This document shows positions 25,701 to 34,840 of a stretch of DNA of 64,000 nt, in pieces. Position 1 is the first letter of the stretch. Each line of letters starts with the position of its first letter. The DNA is from Ancylobacter amanitiformis. Its GTDB lineage: Bacteria; Pseudomonadota; Alphaproteobacteria; Rhizobiales; Xanthobacteraceae. Below the pieces are notes generated by a model. The model was not told the origin of the DNA, did no database searches, and worked only from the letters and a program-made list of their open reading frames with translations. The position numbers and the translations under genes were made by a program. The stretch lies in the NCBI RefSeq assembly GCF_030814815.1, contig NZ_JAUSVR010000001.1, positions 372,001 through 436,000 on the forward strand, in the 5' to 3' direction.

Positions 25701-25878
25701 CCCCACCGGAAGGCAGCGCCTGCGCCGCCATCATCCACAGGCCTTGCTCACCATCGAGGCGGGAACTGTCCGCGAGATCGAACGATGCCATCACGGTGAC
25801 GAGATACTGGGTCCCGCGTCGGCGCCGTTCGACCTTGGTGAGCACCGCCAACGGGCGCGGCTTGATGACGAGGGGCAT
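22744..25878 (-). CDS. DUF2169-pentapeptide repeat fusion protein, T6SS accessory
   Basis: This is a 1044-residue protein. The N-terminal ~330 residues are DUF2169 (MPLVIKPRPLAVLTKVERRR, LLIGGRIQVP, KRLAVYGDRWW, AYGGPGHRLNPAGLG, the PENFSRDRPELS-like FRLRNFSRDRPELSG). A Pro/Ala-rich helical middle (about 400-700) follows, then pentapeptide repeats from about 715 to the end (LAGANLAGADLSGLDLSGIF). DUF2169 proteins serve as adaptors loading effectors or PAAR-like tips onto VgrG. The fusion to a long beta-helix and the overlapping second pentapeptide gene suggest that the two products work together. It is first in a leftward unit running through vgrG to the small gene at 15755. No sigma-54 site is seen upstream. 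Confidence 0.88.
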   Translation of the reverse strand: MPLVIKPRPLAVLTKVERRRRGTQYLVTVMASFDLADSSRLDGEQGLWMMAAQALPSGGVLDVGMPKPRAELLIGGRIQVPESSGLLLEAQVGALTKRLAVYGDRWWRLGVAGYEATPAQPLVDLLLGPDRAYGGPGHRLNPAGLGFGAAARIGAGAPVALPNVEDPAALVYAMDDEPAPAVFGPMDVMHPARAALAGTYDKAWLQNVAPALADDIHPDFFMTAPPDQRFADYLRGDEPFRLRNFSRDRPELSGRLPALRPRAFVGRERQEWVEVSLQLDTLWLFAGARRGLLCWHGGVPVADMDGKDVTDLMLAYERMADAPRSLDHYAQVRRLRIDPETGPRHAFSEGQLSPEPDPIDTARRVAARSTRARARAVRDAQASDFLITREMDRLSVPVVLRPPPTVPDPDPLPLPTPEDLADGNFDLGALLDALQATTRAAEESLQQLAAQGQPVIDAMADLARPGAGVTQIDALLASLAPLGAPDIAASLDIAAAQRPAPAPDLDGDPVPPVLDTALTAAAVASDWRALLANALQGADDEAVLAAARARFLDLPGARPLAEARASFERLDAVALPPMPDLPQDARPAPPPPADPVAALLATLAASPDLPAAEGADLARQVAVADRQLRAALPGLAASGDGSALDLLLAQVAPSDPRAAGLSADERMAHARSELTPSRAAMDAAESRLMAGIANLRLNAPEAAYPQELFSPHVARSFGDLIVAEARGGLSLRGRDLAGANLAGADLSGLDLSGIFLERANLANTRLVGAILVDAALTQARLDHADLSDADLTGANLSGVDAPSVRLAGARLVRTRLMKAGLRGALMQKATLRDVQALEADLDGADLAEARLDEVMVLKATMRRAAFTGAQLRQCQFLQTDMTGVDFSDAFVDRCGFLKVNASGMRAVNADLRGSNFIGGTDLTAADCPGVLASDCSFFGANLTGARFPRAVLDRSTIADAQLAGADFRLASLRRIFADGATLVDADFIGAQMMEAQLHRADLVRATLRGANLYGADLSDANLAGADFTGANLANTILVLETSHA

Positions 25879-26451
25879 AGATCCTGCGGAAGCTCACGTT
25901 GAACGATCCCTTGTAGAGGTGCGCTCTTACAGTCGTAAGACGCTCCAACATGCTGGACGGACGCGGCGAGGTATCCGGGATTCGGTCGCGGGCCCTGCTC
26001 ACCCCACAGGCTGGCGCGGCTCGCTTCGTCACGCCGACAGCGCGCAGGCCGGCGCCCCGATGCGGGAGCCGCGGCACCGGGCCGAGAACGCCATCGCGTC
26101 CCAGATCGTCGGTCGCCCGTAGCCGCCGGCAATGCGCGCAGCGCGGCCGTGGGCATCACGCCGATTCGAGGCCATGGAGGATTGCGCCTCGCCCCGGCGG
26201 CGACGCGTGCGGTCAGCCGCAGATCAGCCCGGACGCAGCAGGCTTCGTGATGATGGCCACACGCCGACAGCCCGGGCGGGCGGCCATGGCCGGGCATGCC
26301 GTTTCGAGCATGCGTGTGCGTCTTGACGCATCTATCTCGCAGCGTGGATCGAGCTTGGGGAGACGGAGATGACCAGATCGGCAAAGCATGCGGATCTGGA
26401 AGATAAGTCAAACCGCACGGAAAACGATCTGAAAGTTCCACCATCCAGGGA
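25879..26451. other. Non-coding region between T6SS locus and tRNA-Lys
   Basis: These 573 bp lie between the first gene of the leftward T6SS unit and the 3' end of tRNA-Lys. The region holds a small palindrome CTTACAGTCGTAAG (25927-25940) close to the DUF2169 start, possibly an operator. Near its right end it holds a short ORF with a good ribosome-binding site that runs into the tRNA (listed separately). No other gene, integrase remnant or insertion sequence is evident on either strand. Confidence 0.5.

Positions 26452-26479
<28 letters not shown>
26369..26479 (+). pseudogene. Possible truncated 5' gene fragment ending in tRNA-Lys
   Basis: An ATG preceded by GGGGAGACGGAG opens a hydrophilic 36-residue reading frame (MTRSAKHADLEDKSNRTEND...) that is stopped by a TAG inside the tRNA-Lys gene. 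It may be the start of a gene cut off when the region was rearranged at the tRNA, or simply a chance ORF. Confidence 0.25.
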
Positions 26480-26527
<48 letters not shown>

Positions 26528-26634
26528 TCGCGGGCCGTGGCCTCGCGAACGAGTGGTCATGTAGCAAAGGGATTCTGGCCTGTCCATAGGGACCGGCCAG
26601 GCGATCCATCTTTCCCCAACGTGCCTGTGGATAC

Positions 26635-28134
26635 CTATTCCTTGAAGGCCTCCTCGCGCTTCTTGCGGACCGACGGCAACAGCACGACGACAAGAGCCAG
26701 AATGGCGAGGGCCAGCATGGTGGCGGAGATCGGCCGGGTGAAGAACACGGTCGGGTCGCCACGGGAGATCAGCATGGCGCGGCGCAGATATTCCTCGAGC
26801 ATCGGCCCGATGATGAAGCCGAGCAAAAGTGGGGCCGGCTCGCAGTCGAGCTTCACCAGCACGTAGCCCACGAGGCCGAACACGGCCATGGTGAACACGT
26901 CGATCGCGTTGTTGTTCACGCTGTAGACGCCGATGCAGCAGAAGCCGACGATCAGCGGAAACAGGATGTGATAGGGCACGGTGAGCAGGCGCACCCATAT
27001 GCCGATCATCGGCAGGTTGAGCACCACCAGCATCAGATTGCCCAGCCACATCGACACGACGATGCCCCAGAACAGGCTCGGCTGCTCGTTCACCACATTG
27101 GGGCCCGGCACGATGCCCTGGATGATCAGCGCGCCGATCATCAGCGCCATGACCGGGTTGGACGGGATGCCCAGCGTCAGCATCGGGATGAACGAGGTCT
27201 GCGCGCCGGCATTATTGGCCGATTCCGGCGCCGCCACGCCTTCGATGGCGCCCCGGCCGAACTGCTCGGGATGGCGCGAGATCTTCTTCTCGATCGAATA
27301 GGCGGCGAAGGAGGAGAGAATCGCCCCGCCGCCCGGCAGGATGCCGAGGAAGGAGCCGAGGAAGGTGCCGCGCAGGATCGGCCCAATGATTCGCTTGATG
27401 TCGTCCTTCGACAACAGCAGGCCCTTCACCTTCTGCACCATTACGGTGCGGGTATGCTCGTCCTCCAGATTGCGCACGATCTCGCCGATGCCGAACACGC
27501 CCATGGCGAGCGCCACGAACTCGATGCCATCGGCCAGTTCCAGCATGTCGAAGGTAAAACGCGGCGCTCCGGTATAGACATCCTGGCCCGAGAGGCCGAG
27601 CAGGATGCCGAGCACCACCATCGCCAGCGCCTTGACCACCGAGCCGGAAGCCAGCGCGACCGAGGCGACGAGGCCCAGCACCATCAGCGCGAAATATTCC
27701 GGCGGACCGAATTTCAAGGCGAGGTCGGCCAGCGGCGGCGCGAACACCGCCAATAGGAACGTCGCCACCGAGCCGGCAACGAACGAGCCGATCGCCGCCG
27801 TGGCCAGCGCCGCGCCCGCGCGCCCCTGACGCGCCATCTGGTAGCCGTCAATGGCGGTGACGACCGAGGAACTCTCGCCCGGCAGGTTGATGAGGATCGC
27901 CGTGGTCGAGCCGCCATATTGCGCACCGTAATAGATGCCGGCCAGCATGATGAGCGCCGCCACCGGCGGCAGGCCGAAGGTGATGGGCAGCAGCATGGCG
28001 ATGGTCGGCACCGGCCCGAGGCCCGGCAGCACGCCGATCAGCGTGCCGAGCAGCACGCCGAGGAAGCAGTAGAAGATGTTCTGGAAGGTGAAGGCGACGG
28101 AGAAGCCAAGGGCGAGATTATCGAAAATTTCCAA
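26635..28134 (-). CDS. tctA: TctA, large permease of a tripartite tricarboxylate transporter
   Basis: This 499-residue, multi-helix inner-membrane protein has the TctA signatures GTLIGVLPGLGPVPTIAMLLPITF, YYGAQYGGSTTAILINLPGE and PGGGAILSSFAAYSIEKK. With TctB it imports a carboxylate delivered by the periplasmic TctC. The start is an unusual TTG at 28134, supported by GGGAG 8 nt upstream, 16 bp after the tctB stop; no in-frame ATG lies nearby. Substrate cannot be deduced from sequence (citrate is the classic one). Confidence 0.95.
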   Translation of the reverse strand: MEIFDNLALGFSVAFTFQNIFYCFLGVLLGTLIGVLPGLGPVPTIAMLLPITFGLPPVAALIMLAGIYYGAQYGGSTTAILINLPGESSSVVTAIDGYQMARQGRAGAALATAAIGSFVAGSVATFLLAVFAPPLADLALKFGPPEYFALMVLGLVASVALASGSVVKALAMVVLGILLGLSGQDVYTGAPRFTFDMLELADGIEFVALAMGVFGIGEIVRNLEDEHTRTVMVQKVKGLLLSKDDIKRIIGPILRGTFLGSFLGILPGGGAILSSFAAYSIEKKISRHPEQFGRGAIEGVAAPESANNAGAQTSFIPMLTLGIPSNPVMALMIGALIIQGIVPGPNVVNEQPSLFWGIVVSMWLGNLMLVVLNLPMIGIWVRLLTVPYHILFPLIVGFCCIGVYSVNNNAIDVFTMAVFGLVGYVLVKLDCEPAPLLLGFIIGPMLEEYLRRAMLISRGDPTVFFTRPISATMLALAILALVVVLLPSVRKKREEAFKE

Positions 28135-28150
28135 GATACCCGCTCCCGAT

Positions 28151-28630
28151 TCAATAGCCGCCGAGCCAGGGCCCGAGCAGGGGCAGCGGCAGGCCGAGCC
28201 CCTTGATGAACACCGCCCACGAGAACGCGACCATGATCAGCGCCGAGGCGAGGCCGGTGAGGAGGTTGAACTTGCGGCTCGCCAGCGCGGAGAGGAAGAC
28301 CGCCAGCCCCATGGACGGGCCGAGCCCCAGCGGGCGGATGCCGAGCCCGAAAATGACCACCGCCAGTGTCACCAGCGCCAGCGAGCGCCACGGCCAGCCA
28401 GCGAAATCGATCGCGTGGCTTTCCCCGGCGGGCACCGCCAGCCCGGTTGTGAGCACGATGAGGCCGAGCAGCGCCAGCAGCCCGGCCAGGATCATCGGGA
28501 AATAGCCCGGCCCCATGCGGATCGCCCGCCCCATCGGCAGGTCCATCGCCTGCCAGGCGAAGAAGGCGGCCAGCCCAATCAGCAGGAGGCCGCTGGCGAC
28601 ATCCTTGGGATTCTTCACGAAACGCGTCAT
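28151..28630 (-). CDS. tctB: TctB, small permease of a tripartite tricarboxylate transporter
   Basis: This 159-residue protein has four hydrophobic segments, typical of TctB (LLLIGLAAFFAWQAMDLPMG, RMGPGYFPMILAGLLALLGL). I chose the ATG at 28630 (MTRFVKNPKD) over a GTG at 28669 because the extra residues are atypical and the family usually starts just before the first helix. It sits between tctC and tctA, 16 bp before the latter. Confidence 0.88.
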   Translation of the reverse strand: MTRFVKNPKDVASGLLLIGLAAFFAWQAMDLPMGRAIRMGPGYFPMILAGLLALLGLIVLTTGLAVPAGESHAIDFAGWPWRSLALVTLAVVIFGLGIRPLGLGPSMGLAVFLSALASRKFNLLTGLASALIMVAFSWAVFIKGLGLPLPLLGPWLGGY

Positions 28631-28664
28631 GCGCGGACATTCCCCGAGATCGTCACGAATGAAG

Positions 28665-28696
28665 CCCACCCGGCGACGCGCGCGTCACCGGGTGGG
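28665..28696 (-). terminator. Long hairpin between tctC and tctB
   Basis: CCCACCCGG-c-GACG pairs with CGTC-a-CCGGGTGGG: 13 bp with one internal mismatch and a 4-nt loop. It lies in the 86-bp gap after tctC. No U-run follows, so it probably works as an attenuator or mRNA-end stabiliser that raises binding-protein levels above those of the permeases. Confidence 0.5.
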
Positions 28697-28716
28697 TGGC
28701 CCTTCCGGGCGCCGCG

Positions 28717-29703
28717 TCAGTCGGCGAAGACGCCGGCCTGCTCGATGACCGGCTTCCACTTGGCCACTTCCGCCGCGAGGAAAGCCTTGTGCACCTCCGG
28801 GGTCGCACGATCGAGCGCCACCGGCTCGGTGCCCAGATCCGCGAAGCGGGCGATCACCTTGGGGTCCTGCAGCGCCTGAACCAGCGCGGCGTTGATCTTG
28901 TCCACCACCGCCTTCGGCGTGCCCTTGGGCGCATAGACACCGTGCCACACCGCCACCTCGAAGCCCGAAAGCCCGCCCTCCTGCAGGGTCGGCAGGTCAG
29001 GCATCGACTTGAGGCGGTTCTTGGTGGTCACGCCATAGGCCTTCACCTTGCCCGCCTTGATCTGGCCGGTGGTGTTGGTGGTCTGGTCGCACATCAGGTC
29101 GATCTGGCCGCCGATCAGGTCGTTCATCGCAGGTCCCGTGCCCTGATAGGGAACGGTGGTCATCTGCGTGCCGAGCGCGGACATGAACAGCATGCCGCAC
29201 AGATGCGAGGCGGAGCCGACGCCGGCATTGCCGTAGATCACGCCGTCCTTCTTGTCCTTCACATGCGCGATCAGCGCGCCGATGTCCTGGGGCGCAAGGT
29301 CCGGCTTGCCGATCAGCGTCATGGGCACGTCGGTGACGAGCCCGACCTCCTCGAAATCGGTCAGCACATTGTAGGGCAGCTTGCGGTAGAGCGTGGCCGC
29401 CGTCGCCTGGCCGATATGGTGCAGCAGGATCGTGTAGCCGTCCGGCGACGCCTTGGCGACCTGTCCCGCCCCGCGCGTGCCGCCGGCACCGCCGACATTC
29501 TCGACGATGACCTGCTGGCCGAGCGAGCGCGACATCGATTCGGCGACGAGGCGCGCCACCGTGTCGGTCGGCCCACCGGCAGCGAACGGCACCACCATGG
29601 TGATGGTGCGCGCCGGATAATCCTGCGCATTGCCCTTGCTGAGCGGCAGGGTGGTGAGCGCCAGTGCGGCGAGCGCCATGGCGGCGGCGGTCAATTTCTT
29701 CAT
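28717..29703 (-). CDS. tctC: TctC-family periplasmic solute-binding protein
   Basis: The 328-residue product starts at ATG 29703 after a strong GGGAGGGA site; the frame upstream is not coding-like. A Sec signal peptide (KK, then AAAMALAALALTTLPLSKGNAQ) is followed by the Bug/TctC fold: YPARTITMVVPFAAGGPTDTVAR, NVGGAGGTRGAGQVAKASPDGY, YGNAGVGSASHLCG, APKGTPKAVVDKINAAL. It captures a carboxylate in the periplasm for TctAB, encoded just downstream. Confidence 0.94.
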   Translation of the reverse strand: MKKLTAAAMALAALALTTLPLSKGNAQDYPARTITMVVPFAAGGPTDTVARLVAESMSRSLGQQVIVENVGGAGGTRGAGQVAKASPDGYTILLHHIGQATAATLYRKLPYNVLTDFEEVGLVTDVPMTLIGKPDLAPQDIGALIAHVKDKKDGVIYGNAGVGSASHLCGMLFMSALGTQMTTVPYQGTGPAMNDLIGGQIDLMCDQTTNTTGQIKAGKVKAYGVTTKNRLKSMPDLPTLQEGGLSGFEVAVWHGVYAPKGTPKAVVDKINAALVQALQDPKVIARFADLGTEPVALDRATPEVHKAFLAAEVAKWKPVIEQAGVFAD

Positions 29704-29898
29704 GCGTCCCTCCCGAGACTGTGTGTGGCTTGTTCTGAACGCTTGAGCGACTTCGAGCCGGAGCGAAACCCGGCCGGTCCCTGCTTGTCCGTCTAGGCGA
29801 GCATTGGCGTGTCCGTGCGTCAAGAGACGCTTTGGACTGAGGCGGGGATGTCGGCAAACAAATCGCGCCCCGCGCCGTCCGATCTAGGAACGCGCGGC

Positions 29899-31347
29899 AT
29901 GAGGCTCCATATTCGGTCCATGATTCAGGAAGCGCTCCCGCTCGTCGTCGAAATCGCCTTTCAGGACCCGTGGGAGGCCGCGCGCCGCCTCGCGGGCGGG
30001 GCGGATGCGCGCCAGTCCGGACTGGTCTTTCTCGACAGCGCGATGGCGCACCCGCGGCTCGGGCGGTGGTCCTACCTGATGGCGCGCCCCTTCGGCCGCT
30101 TCAGGGTCGAGGACGGCGTGGCGCGCTGGAACGGCGCGCGCGAGGCGCCGCCGCCGCTGGAGGCGCTGCGCGCGCGGCTCAGGGCCTATGCGCAGCCGCG
30201 CCTGCCGGGCGACGCCGCCTTCCAGGCCGGTGCGGCGGGTTATGTCGCCTATGAGGCCGGCCGCCTGTTCGACCGCTTTCCGACGCGCGCGGCCGAGCCG
30301 GGAGAAGGGCCGGAAATCGACCTCGGCTTCTACGATCTCACCATCGCCTTCGATGTGGTGGGCCGGCGCGCCTTCATCGTCTCCACCGGCTGGCCCGAGC
30401 ACGAGCCCGCCCGCCGCGCGCGCCGCGCCCGCGAGCAGCTGGCGCAGGCGAGCGAGCGGCTCGCCGGCCCGCTGCCCCCGCTCGGCGCGCCGGCCATCGC
30501 CCGCGACTGGCGGTCCAATTTCGATGCCGACGGCTACCGCGCCGCCGTGGCGCGGGTCATCGCGTATATCCGCGCCGGCGATATCTTCCAGGCCAACTTC
30601 ACCCAGCGCTTCGAGGCGTTGATCGACGCCACCGATCCGCTCGCGCTCTACGACCAGCTGCGCCGCGCCAACCCGGCGACCTTCGCGGCGCTGATCGTCA
30701 ATGATGATCGCATCATCGCCTCCTCCTCGCCGGAGCGCTTCGTGAAGCTGACCGGCCCGCAGGTGGAGACCCGCCCGATCAAGGGCACGGTGCCGCGCTC
30801 GGTGGAGCCGACCCTCGATGCCTTTCGCGGCCGCGAACTCGCCGCCAGCGAGAAGGACCGCGCCGAGAACGTGATGATCGTCGACCTGCTGCGCAACGAC
30901 CTCTCGCGGGTCTGCCGGCCCGGCACGGTGAAGGTGCCGCACCTGTGCGGGCTGGAGACCTATGCCAATGTGCATCATCTCGTCTCGGTCGTGACGGGCA
31001 CACTGCAGGACGGACGCGACGGGCTGGACCTGATGGCGGCCTCCTTTCCCGGCGGCTCCATCACCGGCGCGCCGAAGATCCGCGCCATGGAGATCATCCG
31101 CGAGCTGGAGGGTCGCCCGCGCGGCCTTTATTGCGGCTCCATCGGCTATATCGGCTTCGATGGCGCGATGGACTTCAACATCGCCATCCGCAGCGTGACG
31201 GTGGAGAAGGGCCCCGATGGGCCTGTCGCCAGCTTCGGCGTCGGCGGCGGCATCACTGCGCTGTCCGACCCCGCCGCCGAACATGCCGAGAGCCTGACCA
31301 AGGCCGAGCGGCTGTTCCGCGCCTTCAAGCCGGAGGACGTGGCGTGA
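29899..31347 (+). CDS. pabB: PabB, aminodeoxychorismate synthase component I
   Basis: The protein has 482 residues from ATG 29899 (AGGAA 8 nt upstream); the frame continues further 5' without a ribosome-binding site. The chorismate-binding domain is complete: [85 protein letters not shown]. It adds ammonia from PabA to chorismate for folate synthesis. An anthranilate synthase role is less likely because pabA and pabC follow directly with 4-bp overlaps. Confidence 0.92.
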   Translation: MRLHIRSMIQEALPLVVEIAFQDPWEAARRLAGGADARQSGLVFLDSAMAHPRLGRWSYLMARPFGRFRVEDGVARWNGAREAPPPLEALRARLRAYAQPRLPGDAAFQAGAAGYVAYEAGRLFDRFPTRAAEPGEGPEIDLGFYDLTIAFDVVGRRAFIVSTGWPEHEPARRARRAREQLAQASERLAGPLPPLGAPAIARDWRSNFDADGYRAAVARVIAYIRAGDIFQANFTQRFEALIDATDPLALYDQLRRANPATFAALIVNDDRIIASSSPERFVKLTGPQVETRPIKGTVPRSVEPTLDAFRGRELAASEKDRAENVMIVDLLRNDLSRVCRPGTVKVPHLCGLETYANVHHLVSVVTGTLQDGRDGLDLMAASFPGGSITGAPKIRAMEIIRELEGRPRGLYCGSIGYIGFDGAMDFNIAIRSVTVEKGPDGPVASFGVGGGITALSDPAAEHAESLTKAERLFRAFKPEDVA

Positions 31348-32051
31348 TCCTGCTCATCGACAATTACGACAGCTTTGTCTTCAACGTCGCGCGCTACCTC
31401 ACCGAACTGGGCGAGGAGGTGGAAGTGGTGCGCAACGATGCGCTCGACCTTGCCGCCATCGAGCGTCTGGCGCCCGATGCGCTGGTGGTCTCGCCCGGCC
31501 CCTGCTCACCCTTTGAGGCCGGCATCTCGCTGGCGGCGGTGCGCGCCTTCTCCGGCCGGCTGCCGATCCTGGGCATCTGCCTCGGCCATCAATGCATCGG
31601 CCAGGCCTTTGGCGGGCGCGTGGTGCGCGCGAAGGAGCCGATGCACGGGCGCGTCTCCCGCGTCACCCATCGCGGCAGCGACGTGTTCGCGGGGCTTCCC
31701 TCCCCCTTCCCGGCCGGGCGCTATCATTCGCTCGCCGTCGAGCTGGACCCCGGCTCCCCGCTCGTCGCCACCGCCTGGAGCGAGGATGGCGAGATCATGG
31801 GCCTCGCCCACCGCACGCATCCCACGTTCGGCGTGCAATTCCATCCCGAATCGGTGCTGACCGGCCCCGGCTATGAGCTTCTGGCGAACTTCCTGCGCCT
31901 CGCCGGGCTCGGCAAGGCGATGCCGGCGCTCGCCCTCGCCCCCTTGCCGGACGACGCGCCGCAGCTCTACCCGCCGCTGCTGGCGCCCGCCGCCTTGCCG
32001 ACTCCGGACTGGGCCAAGGTCTGGCCCGCCCGCTGGGGTGCCGAGCCGTGA
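31344..32051 (+). CDS. pabA: PabA, glutamine amidotransferase component of aminodeoxychorismate synthase
   Basis: This is a 235-residue class I glutamine amidotransferase starting at the GTG that overlaps the pabB stop ([19 protein letters not shown]). The nucleophilic Cys is in [12 protein letters not shown] and the His-Glu pair in [11 protein letters not shown]. It releases ammonia for PabB. The C-terminus carries about 35 extra Pro/Leu/Ala-rich residues beyond the usual end. The gene overlaps pabC by 4 bp (GTGA), giving a complete pabBAC cassette. Confidence 0.92.
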   Translation: MILLIDNYDSFVFNVARYLTELGEEVEVVRNDALDLAAIERLAPDALVVSPGPCSPFEAGISLAAVRAFSGRLPILGICLGHQCIGQAFGGRVVRAKEPMHGRVSRVTHRGSDVFAGLPSPFPAGRYHSLAVELDPGSPLVATAWSEDGEIMGLAHRTHPTFGVQFHPESVLTGPGYELLANFLRLAGLGKAMPALALAPLPDDAPQLYPPLLAPAALPTPDWAKVWPARWGAEP

Positions 32052-32857
32052 GTGCCGTCGTCTCGGTCGACGATCGCGGCTTCACCCTCGGGGATGGCGT
32101 GTTCGACACCGCGCTGGCGCTGGGAGGCGTGGTCTTCGCGCGCGACCGTCATGTGGAGCGGCTGCTCGCCGCCGCACGGCAGCTCGGCATTGCCGTCGAA
32201 CGCACGGCGATCGACGCGGCGATCGACGCGGGGCTCGCCTCTGCCCCCGCCATCCTGCGCACCACGCTGACGCGCGGCGCAGCGGCGCGCGGCCTGTGGC
32301 CGGCAAACGCGGGGGAGCCGACACTCATCGTCACCACCGCGCCGTGGAGCCCCACCCTGGTCGGCCAGCCGGCGCGCCTCGTCACCGCCACCGGCCGGCG
32401 CAACGAGTACTCGGCGACCGCCAACCTCAAGACGCTCGGATATCTCGACCACATCCTCGCCGCGCGCGAGGCGGCGGTCGCCGGCGTCGACGACGCGCTC
32501 ATCCTCAACACGCGCGGGCGTGTGTGCTGCTCCACCATCGCCAATATCTTCGTGCGGATCGGCAGACGGCTCGTCACGCCCTCGCTGGCCGAGGGTTGCC
32601 TGCCGGGCATCCTGCGCGCACGGGTGATCGAGGCCGCGCCCGCGCTCGGCCTCTCGGTGGAGGAGCGTCCGCTGGCGCCGGAGGTGCTGTTCGGCGCGGA
32701 CGCGGTCTTCCTCACCAACAGCGTACGCTTCATCCGCCCGGTGCTGGTGCTGGACGGGCGCCCGCTCGCCGGCGACGACGCGGCCGTCGCGACGCTGATG
32801 GCGCATTTGCGGGCGCTGGTACGCACCGAATGCGGCGCGGATCTCGCCGCGCCCTGA
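32048..32857 (+). CDS. pabC: PabC-like aminodeoxychorismate lyase (class IV aminotransferase)
   Basis: This 269-residue PLP enzyme of fold type IV has [20 protein letters not shown], the lysine motif [17 protein letters not shown] and the late [12 protein letters not shown] segment. Branched-chain and D-amino-acid aminotransferases share this fold, but position in the pab cassette favours the lyase that splits aminodeoxychorismate into p-aminobenzoate and pyruvate. GTG start inside the pabA stop. Confidence 0.88.
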   Translation: MSAVVSVDDRGFTLGDGVFDTALALGGVVFARDRHVERLLAAARQLGIAVERTAIDAAIDAGLASAPAILRTTLTRGAAARGLWPANAGEPTLIVTTAPWSPTLVGQPARLVTATGRRNEYSATANLKTLGYLDHILAAREAAVAGVDDALILNTRGRVCCSTIANIFVRIGRRLVTPSLAEGCLPGILRARVIEAAPALGLSVEERPLAPEVLFGADAVFLTNSVRFIRPVLVLDGRPLAGDDAAVATLMAHLRALVRTECGADLAAP

Positions 32858-32886
32858 GCCCGCCCCCTGAGCCCGCGCCCTGAGCG

Positions 32887-33663
32887 TCAGTGCAGGGAGG
32901 GAAGATTGTCCGTCGCCCATTCCTCGCGCGGGATCGCCGCGCCGACGCGGAAGGCGAAGCCGACCACCTTGCGCAGCCCGGCGTCCAGCTCGCAGCGATA
33001 GGAGACTTCGTACCATTTGCGCTGGTTGCGGAAGGCGCCGCCATGGGCGATGAGCGTGGTGCCCTCCATGCGCGTGTCGGACAGCGCATAGTCGACCAGC
33101 CGGTCGGGCTGGAAGTCGGCCTGCCAGGCGTGGATCTGCTCCATCGCCTCGAGGTCGCACAATTGGGCGATGCGATCCTCGTCCACCAGCCGCCCGAGTT
33201 CGCGGCGCAGCCCCCGGTTATGCGGCTGGCCGAGCGCCAGATCGGAGAGCATGCGGGAGGGCTGGATCATGTCGGGTATCACCGGGCGAGCGGCGGTTCC
33301 CGGCACCGCGGCGACCGGCGGTGGCATGGAGGTGGGGCGCGCGGACGGCAGCGCCTCGGACGCGGTATCCGGCGCCGGCAGTGGCGTTTCCGACCGCGCC
33401 GCGCCGGAGGGCGCCGGTGTGACACCGCGCAGCGCGTCGAAGGCGCGAGCGTCGATCACTTCCGTCTCCACCGCATTTTCCTCGATCGGTGGCAGGCGGG
33501 CCGGCACGGCAACGAACAGGATGGCGGCGAACAGAGCGAGGTGCACCCCCACGGAACCGGCGAGGCGGCCGGCATCGGCAGGCGGACTCAGCCGCTCCCG
33601 CCGCGCAGGGCGCGCGTCCAGGGCCGGCAGATCGACCTCCGGGGCGGACACAGCCAGAATCAT
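32887..33663 (-). CDS. DUF930 domain membrane-anchored protein
   Basis: The 258-residue product has one hydrophobic helix at about 38-55 (VGVHLALFAAILFVAVPA), a Pro/Ser/Ala-rich linker, and a C-terminal DUF930 domain (LVDEDRIAQLCDLEAMEQI, PDRLVDYALSDT, QRKWYEVSYRCELD, VVGFAFRVG) that is probably periplasmic. DUF930 is common in rhizobia and relatives and has no known function. It converges on pabC with a 29-bp gap. Confidence 0.85.
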   Translation of the reverse strand: MILAVSAPEVDLPALDARPARRERLSPPADAGRLAGSVGVHLALFAAILFVAVPARLPPIEENAVETEVIDARAFDALRGVTPAPSGAARSETPLPAPDTASEALPSARPTSMPPPVAAVPGTAARPVIPDMIQPSRMLSDLALGQPHNRGLRRELGRLVDEDRIAQLCDLEAMEQIHAWQADFQPDRLVDYALSDTRMEGTTLIAHGGAFRNQRKWYEVSYRCELDAGLRKVVGFAFRVGAAIPREEWATDNLPSLH

Positions 33664-33730
33664 GCGGCGCGGATCGTCATCGGAGAGCCTTGAGCGGAAA
33701 CGACAGCCATCCCCGACCGGGCGGGCAGCA

Positions 33731-34840
33731 TTATGGCGGCGACGCCTCGACCACCCGCATGAGCAGGCCCACCAGTTCCGACCCCCGCACCGTGTGCCCG
33801 CCCTGCCGCCAATCGGTGGTGACGGCCATCACCAGGCCTCGCGCGGGCACGATGGCGATCATCTGCCCGCCATAGCCGGCGGCATAGGCGGCACCCGGGC
33901 CGAACACGTCGGGGTTTGGCACCCACCAGAGATAACCGTAGCCCTGATGCCCGCGATCCGTCGGCGACCAGGCGGTGGTGGAGGCTGCGACCCAATCGGC
34001 GGGCACGATCTGCCGGCCGCCCCACATGCCCCTGTCCAGGTAAAGCTGGCCGAAGCGTGCAGCGTCACGGGCGGTGAGGCGGAACGGGTAGGCCGGGTGT
34101 TCGGAAGCTTTTTCGCGCACATAGCGGCCATCGGCGGCGGTGAAGTCCTGCATGCCGATGGGCCCGGCGATACGTCGCTCGAAGGCCGCGAACAGGTCTT
34201 CGCCGGTGGCGCGGCGATAGATGGTGCCCAGCGCGTTGAAGTCCCAGTTATTGTAGAACCGGAAGCTGCCGGGCGGGTGGCTGCCGCGCGCCGGGCGATC
34301 GCGCTTCATCGGTGCCGTTTCATGTGCGGCGGGGTGATAGATGCCGGAGCGCGCCATGAGGAGATCGCGCAGCCTCGCGCGGCGCTCTTCCGGTGTGAGC
34401 GCGGGCGGGAGGTCGTCAATGCCGAGATCGGCCAGCGTGCTGTCGAGCGACAGCCGCCCTTCCGCCACCGCGATGCCGATCAGTGCCCCGAGGAGGCTCT
34501 TGCGCACCGAGGCGACATCGACCTTGCGGGTCACATCACCCCAGCCAGCCACCAGCCGGCCATGCCGCGCCACGACCACGGCTGTCGTGCCAAGCCGGGC
34601 CGCCTCGTCCTGCGCCGCCTGGAGACGGGCGGACGACCAGCCGGCGGTCCGGGGATCGGCGCTCTCCCACACCGAGCCGGGCACGGCATCGGGAGAGGCA
34701 AGCGAGGGAAATCCGCTGCCGAGAAAAGATGCCGCCGCACCGAGGACGGTGCGACGGTTGATCGCGCGTGCCGACAGGGCTGAAGGGCGGGAGGGCAAGG
34801 TCAGGACGCCATCCTGCGCATGACCATCCCTCACCCTCAC
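33731..34840 (-). CDS. Serine hydrolase of the beta-lactamase/class C family, exported by Tat
   Basis: This is a protein of about 369 residues. The N-terminus carries a twin-arginine signal (NRRTVLGAAASFLGSG). The catalytic SxxK is in DVASVRKSLLG, the YxN in FRFYNNWDF, and GYGGQMI probably supplies the third box. The 6-aminohexanoate-dimer hydrolase / esterase-type penicillin-binding-protein relatives have this pattern, so esterase or amidase action in the periplasm is likely and true beta-lactamase action is not implied. The annotated GTG at 34840 lies in a short tandem repeat; GTG 34834 or TTG 34801 are alternatives. It lies 24 bp after leuA. Confidence 0.82.
   Translation of the reverse strand: MRVRDGHAQDGVLTLPSRPSALSARAINRRTVLGAAASFLGSGFPSLASPDAVPGSVWESADPRTAGWSSARLQAAQDEAARLGTTAVVVARHGRLVAGWGDVTRKVDVASVRKSLLGALIGIAVAEGRLSLDSTLADLGIDDLPPALTPEERRARLRDLLMARSGIYHPAAHETAPMKRDRPARGSHPPGSFRFYNNWDFNALGTIYRRATGEDLFAAFERRIAGPIGMQDFTAADGRYVREKASEHPAYPFRLTARDAARFGQLYLDRGMWGGRQIVPADWVAASTTAWSPTDRGHQGYGYLWWVPNPDVFGPGAAYAAGYGGQMIAIVPARGLVMAVTTDWRQGGHTVRGSELVGLLMRVVEASPP

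Noticed and set aside
32850-32886. Three short CCCTGAGCCCGC repeats between pabC and the DUF930 gene
   Set aside because: Too short and too close to stop codons to be more than local slippage; no function suggested.
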